Below, in pieces: positions 62,061 to 64,000 of a stretch of DNA of 64,000 nucleotides. How positions within the stretch are numbered: the first letter of the stretch is position 1; every line of letters starts with the position of its first letter. The stretch covers positions 30,109,695-30,173,694 of the forward strand of contig CM077831.1 of assembly GCA_039720395.1 (NCBI GenBank), read 5' to 3'. The notes beneath the pieces were generated by a model. The model made no database searches. It worked only from the letters and a program-made list of their open reading frames with translations, and was not told the DNA's origin. This stretch comes from Liquidambar formosana (taxonomy: Eukaryota > Streptophyta > Magnoliopsida > Saxifragales > Altingiaceae). A program made the position numbers and the translations under genes.

Positions 62061-64000
62061 ACCATTTGCACTCCCTTTCGATAAAGCTTCATCGTATTCT
62101 TCTGAGGAATTATACCTCTTAAGCTTGGATTCGTCAAATTTCATCTGTTTCAAAAGTCCGAAAACAAAAGAACCCTCTAGGTAGCCCACATGCTCCCCAC
62201 TTTTGATGAGCTCATTTACATCTGTGAATGCCGGCTGAAGATTTTGAACTGTCAACATTGAAGTTAAACTGGCTGTGTAACTCTGAGTCAGAATGAGCCC
62301 CACAAAAACCCCTATGGTCCCCACAAATCTAGCCAAGTGACTCACCACTTGCGCACCTGTAACCATAATTTTGAATAGAGACAAAAATAAAAATATATAA
62401 TAGTTGCGTTCCATATATGTCATATTCCATTTTAATTTGAATCAGTGCTATAAAGGGTTCATCATTGCAATGAAAATTAAAGAGTTGGAAGAGAAATTAC
62501 CTCGTGCAAGACCCGCGTTTGGGAACGAGAACCAAAACATTGTGCCGACTTGATGTGAAGGAGGACCCCTAAAATCTTCATTTATCCGGTGTTCAAGGAC
62601 CCAAATTACAAAGCCCGAGAAGATAAAGAAGCAACCGCTTGTCACCCAAAGGTCCCAAGTAAAAGGCTTCAAAAAAACCCATGCATTCTTCCTCTTACCC
62701 TTTTTGATTGGTACAATCATTGATACGCCAGACTCAGTGTATGGCAGGGTAAAATCTACAAACAAGGACCTGTTCGCAATAATAGTTGTATCTCCCACCA
62801 CAGCATCATATTGCTATTCATTAAGAACGAACAAAACAAGAAGAAAAAAAAATACTGTCTTTTTTAGTGTCAAATTACTACAGCTTCTCGTTTGACAGAG
62901 CATCCAATCAGAGGGGGGAAAAAAATTGCCCCCCCTATTTTGTTTCTTTTCTGTCAAGCGTAATATGAATGAATTATGCATCTAACACCAAGGCAACAAT
63001 AATAAGTAAATAAATTAAAATAAAAGAGGTTTAACTGACCTGGAGATAAACTTGATAGATCAAATCGTCGTAAGAGCCAGCACTCTCACCATCAGGCTTC
63101 TCGAAGGGAATGAATTCGTAAGGAACATGATATGGTAATGCCTTCATTACAACATTGAAGACATCTATGCAGTACCCAGTTACGCTCGTAGTGTTAGTGC
63201 TAAGATCTCGTGTCACAGTTACGAATTCAAAAAAACCATTCTTTTTTGGAACTCCTATTTTCAGTTTCTTCCCATTTGTGGGTGTAACCCAACCCTTAGG
63301 AACAGATATGGTTTCACTTGGCCATATAATAGCTCCAAGATTGGCCTTGGAAGTGGAGTATATGCCTGTGTTTGTGGTTTTCAATTTTCTGATGATTCCA
63401 TCTTGTGGTGTCCAAAATCCAATCTCTCTCCCACCCTGACCAATCACATTCACTATCTGGAAAGCTGATGATGGTAGTTGCCCATTGACGAGATGAAAAT
63501 CTCCAACTAGGCCTTGAAATGCAGTATTTGATAATGCTTGGGAAATTTTTAGACCAATTTGGGATACCCCAATTGTGGAAAGATCTGTTGAATTCCCAGA
63601 TGTGTTGGTTTTCTTGAAACCAAAGTTTGTAGCACCAACTTTCTCAATTGCCATGGCTAGTGCCAAAGCAGCATCATGAGCCCATAGTCCATAAATGTTC
63701 ACTTTAGCATTAAGATTAATGGTTCGATTGGCTTGGTAGAATTTCTTTTTCCATTTAATGCTAAAATCTTCAAGCTCTTTTGTTTGTGGAACATAATTCT
63801 CTACCACCAATACCCCTTGCATTGAATCAATGACTGAAGGATTCATCAAACTCAAGTGGTTACCAATCCCATCAGTAACAATCCAAACATAGCCTTCACT
63901 CATCATTCCAACCTCTTTTGCTTTTGAAAAAAACCGCAATCCGAGATTTGGTAACATGTGCACAATGAAAACTCTAGTCTGCATTGTCATCAACTTGTAA

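Larger units (their letters stand above)
59457..64000 (-). pseudogene. GLR copy G: clade II glutamate receptor-like pseudogene, disrupted exon 5; 5' part beyond right edge
   Basis: Visible parts are exon 2 (63040 to beyond 64000, open), exon 3 (62501..62813), exon 4 (61950..62356), the first half of exon 5 (61647..61860), a second copy of exon 4's end (60998..61113) and of exon 5's first half (60696..60908), and the far half of exon 5 (59457..59896). A LINE-like insertion splits exon 5 within M4 (after SSLALIIF), and a 952-bp duplication repeats the junction. The distal half also has four extra bases near 59843 giving a TGA (59839-59841) and another stop at 59566-59568. Exons 2-4 are open, but the pore has changed (FWFSFPNAGLARG for FWFSFSTMVFAQR; M3 GTIGVFVGL for VIIWFFVVL), which suggests relaxed constraint. 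A protein truncated before M4 is conceivable. Confidence 0.88.

Overview
The window is nuclear DNA from a flowering plant. It is AT-rich, has GT-AG introns, and carries LTR, LINE, Helitron, Stowaway and other MITE-type repeats. A eudicot is likely, but the species cannot be named from sequence alone. Every recognisable host gene is on the minus strand and belongs to one family: plant glutamate receptor-like (GLR) cation channels of clade II. The family is shown by an N-terminal signal peptide, an ATD/periplasmic-binding-like domain, ligand-binding halves S1 and S2, transmembrane segments M1/pore/M3/M4, and the M3 signature SYTASLTSMLTV. The genes share a five-exon structure: about 265 / 1340 / 313 / 407 / 615-640 coding bases.

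Seven tandem copies are present, named A-G here from left to right. A (1-5845) keeps exons 1-2 and runs off the left edge. B (7017-14097) is intact, 984 aa. C (17613-21127, exon 1 lost) is a heavily mutated pseudogene. D (25399-32012) would be intact but for a 4-bp insertion in exon 5 and a young LTR retroelement in exon 4. E (36227-44295) is intact, 978 aa. F (48857-54784) is intact, 984 aa. G (59457 to beyond 64000) is broken by a LINE-like insertion followed by a 952-bp tandem duplication. Successive exon 2s are 8-13 kb apart. Intergenic DNA is duplicated with the genes: TATA boxes and an upstream block containing a W-box core recur.

The copies form recognisable pairs. E and F share an intron-4 MITE and their upstream regions. 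C and D share an intron-4 foldback. A and C share about 3.5 kb of intron 1. C appears to be an A/D recombinant whose missing exon 1 is replaced by an inverted piece of intron 3/exon 4 joined to a copied piece of A's upstream DNA. Intron 1 ranges from 81 bp (D) to about 4.2 kb (A); in E it carries a 2.2-kb non-autonomous Helitron.

No tRNA, rRNA, CRISPR or unrelated protein-coding gene was found. The main story is birth and death of a clustered GLR family, with several structural events readable at base level. I do not see evidence for a wholly new molecular system.
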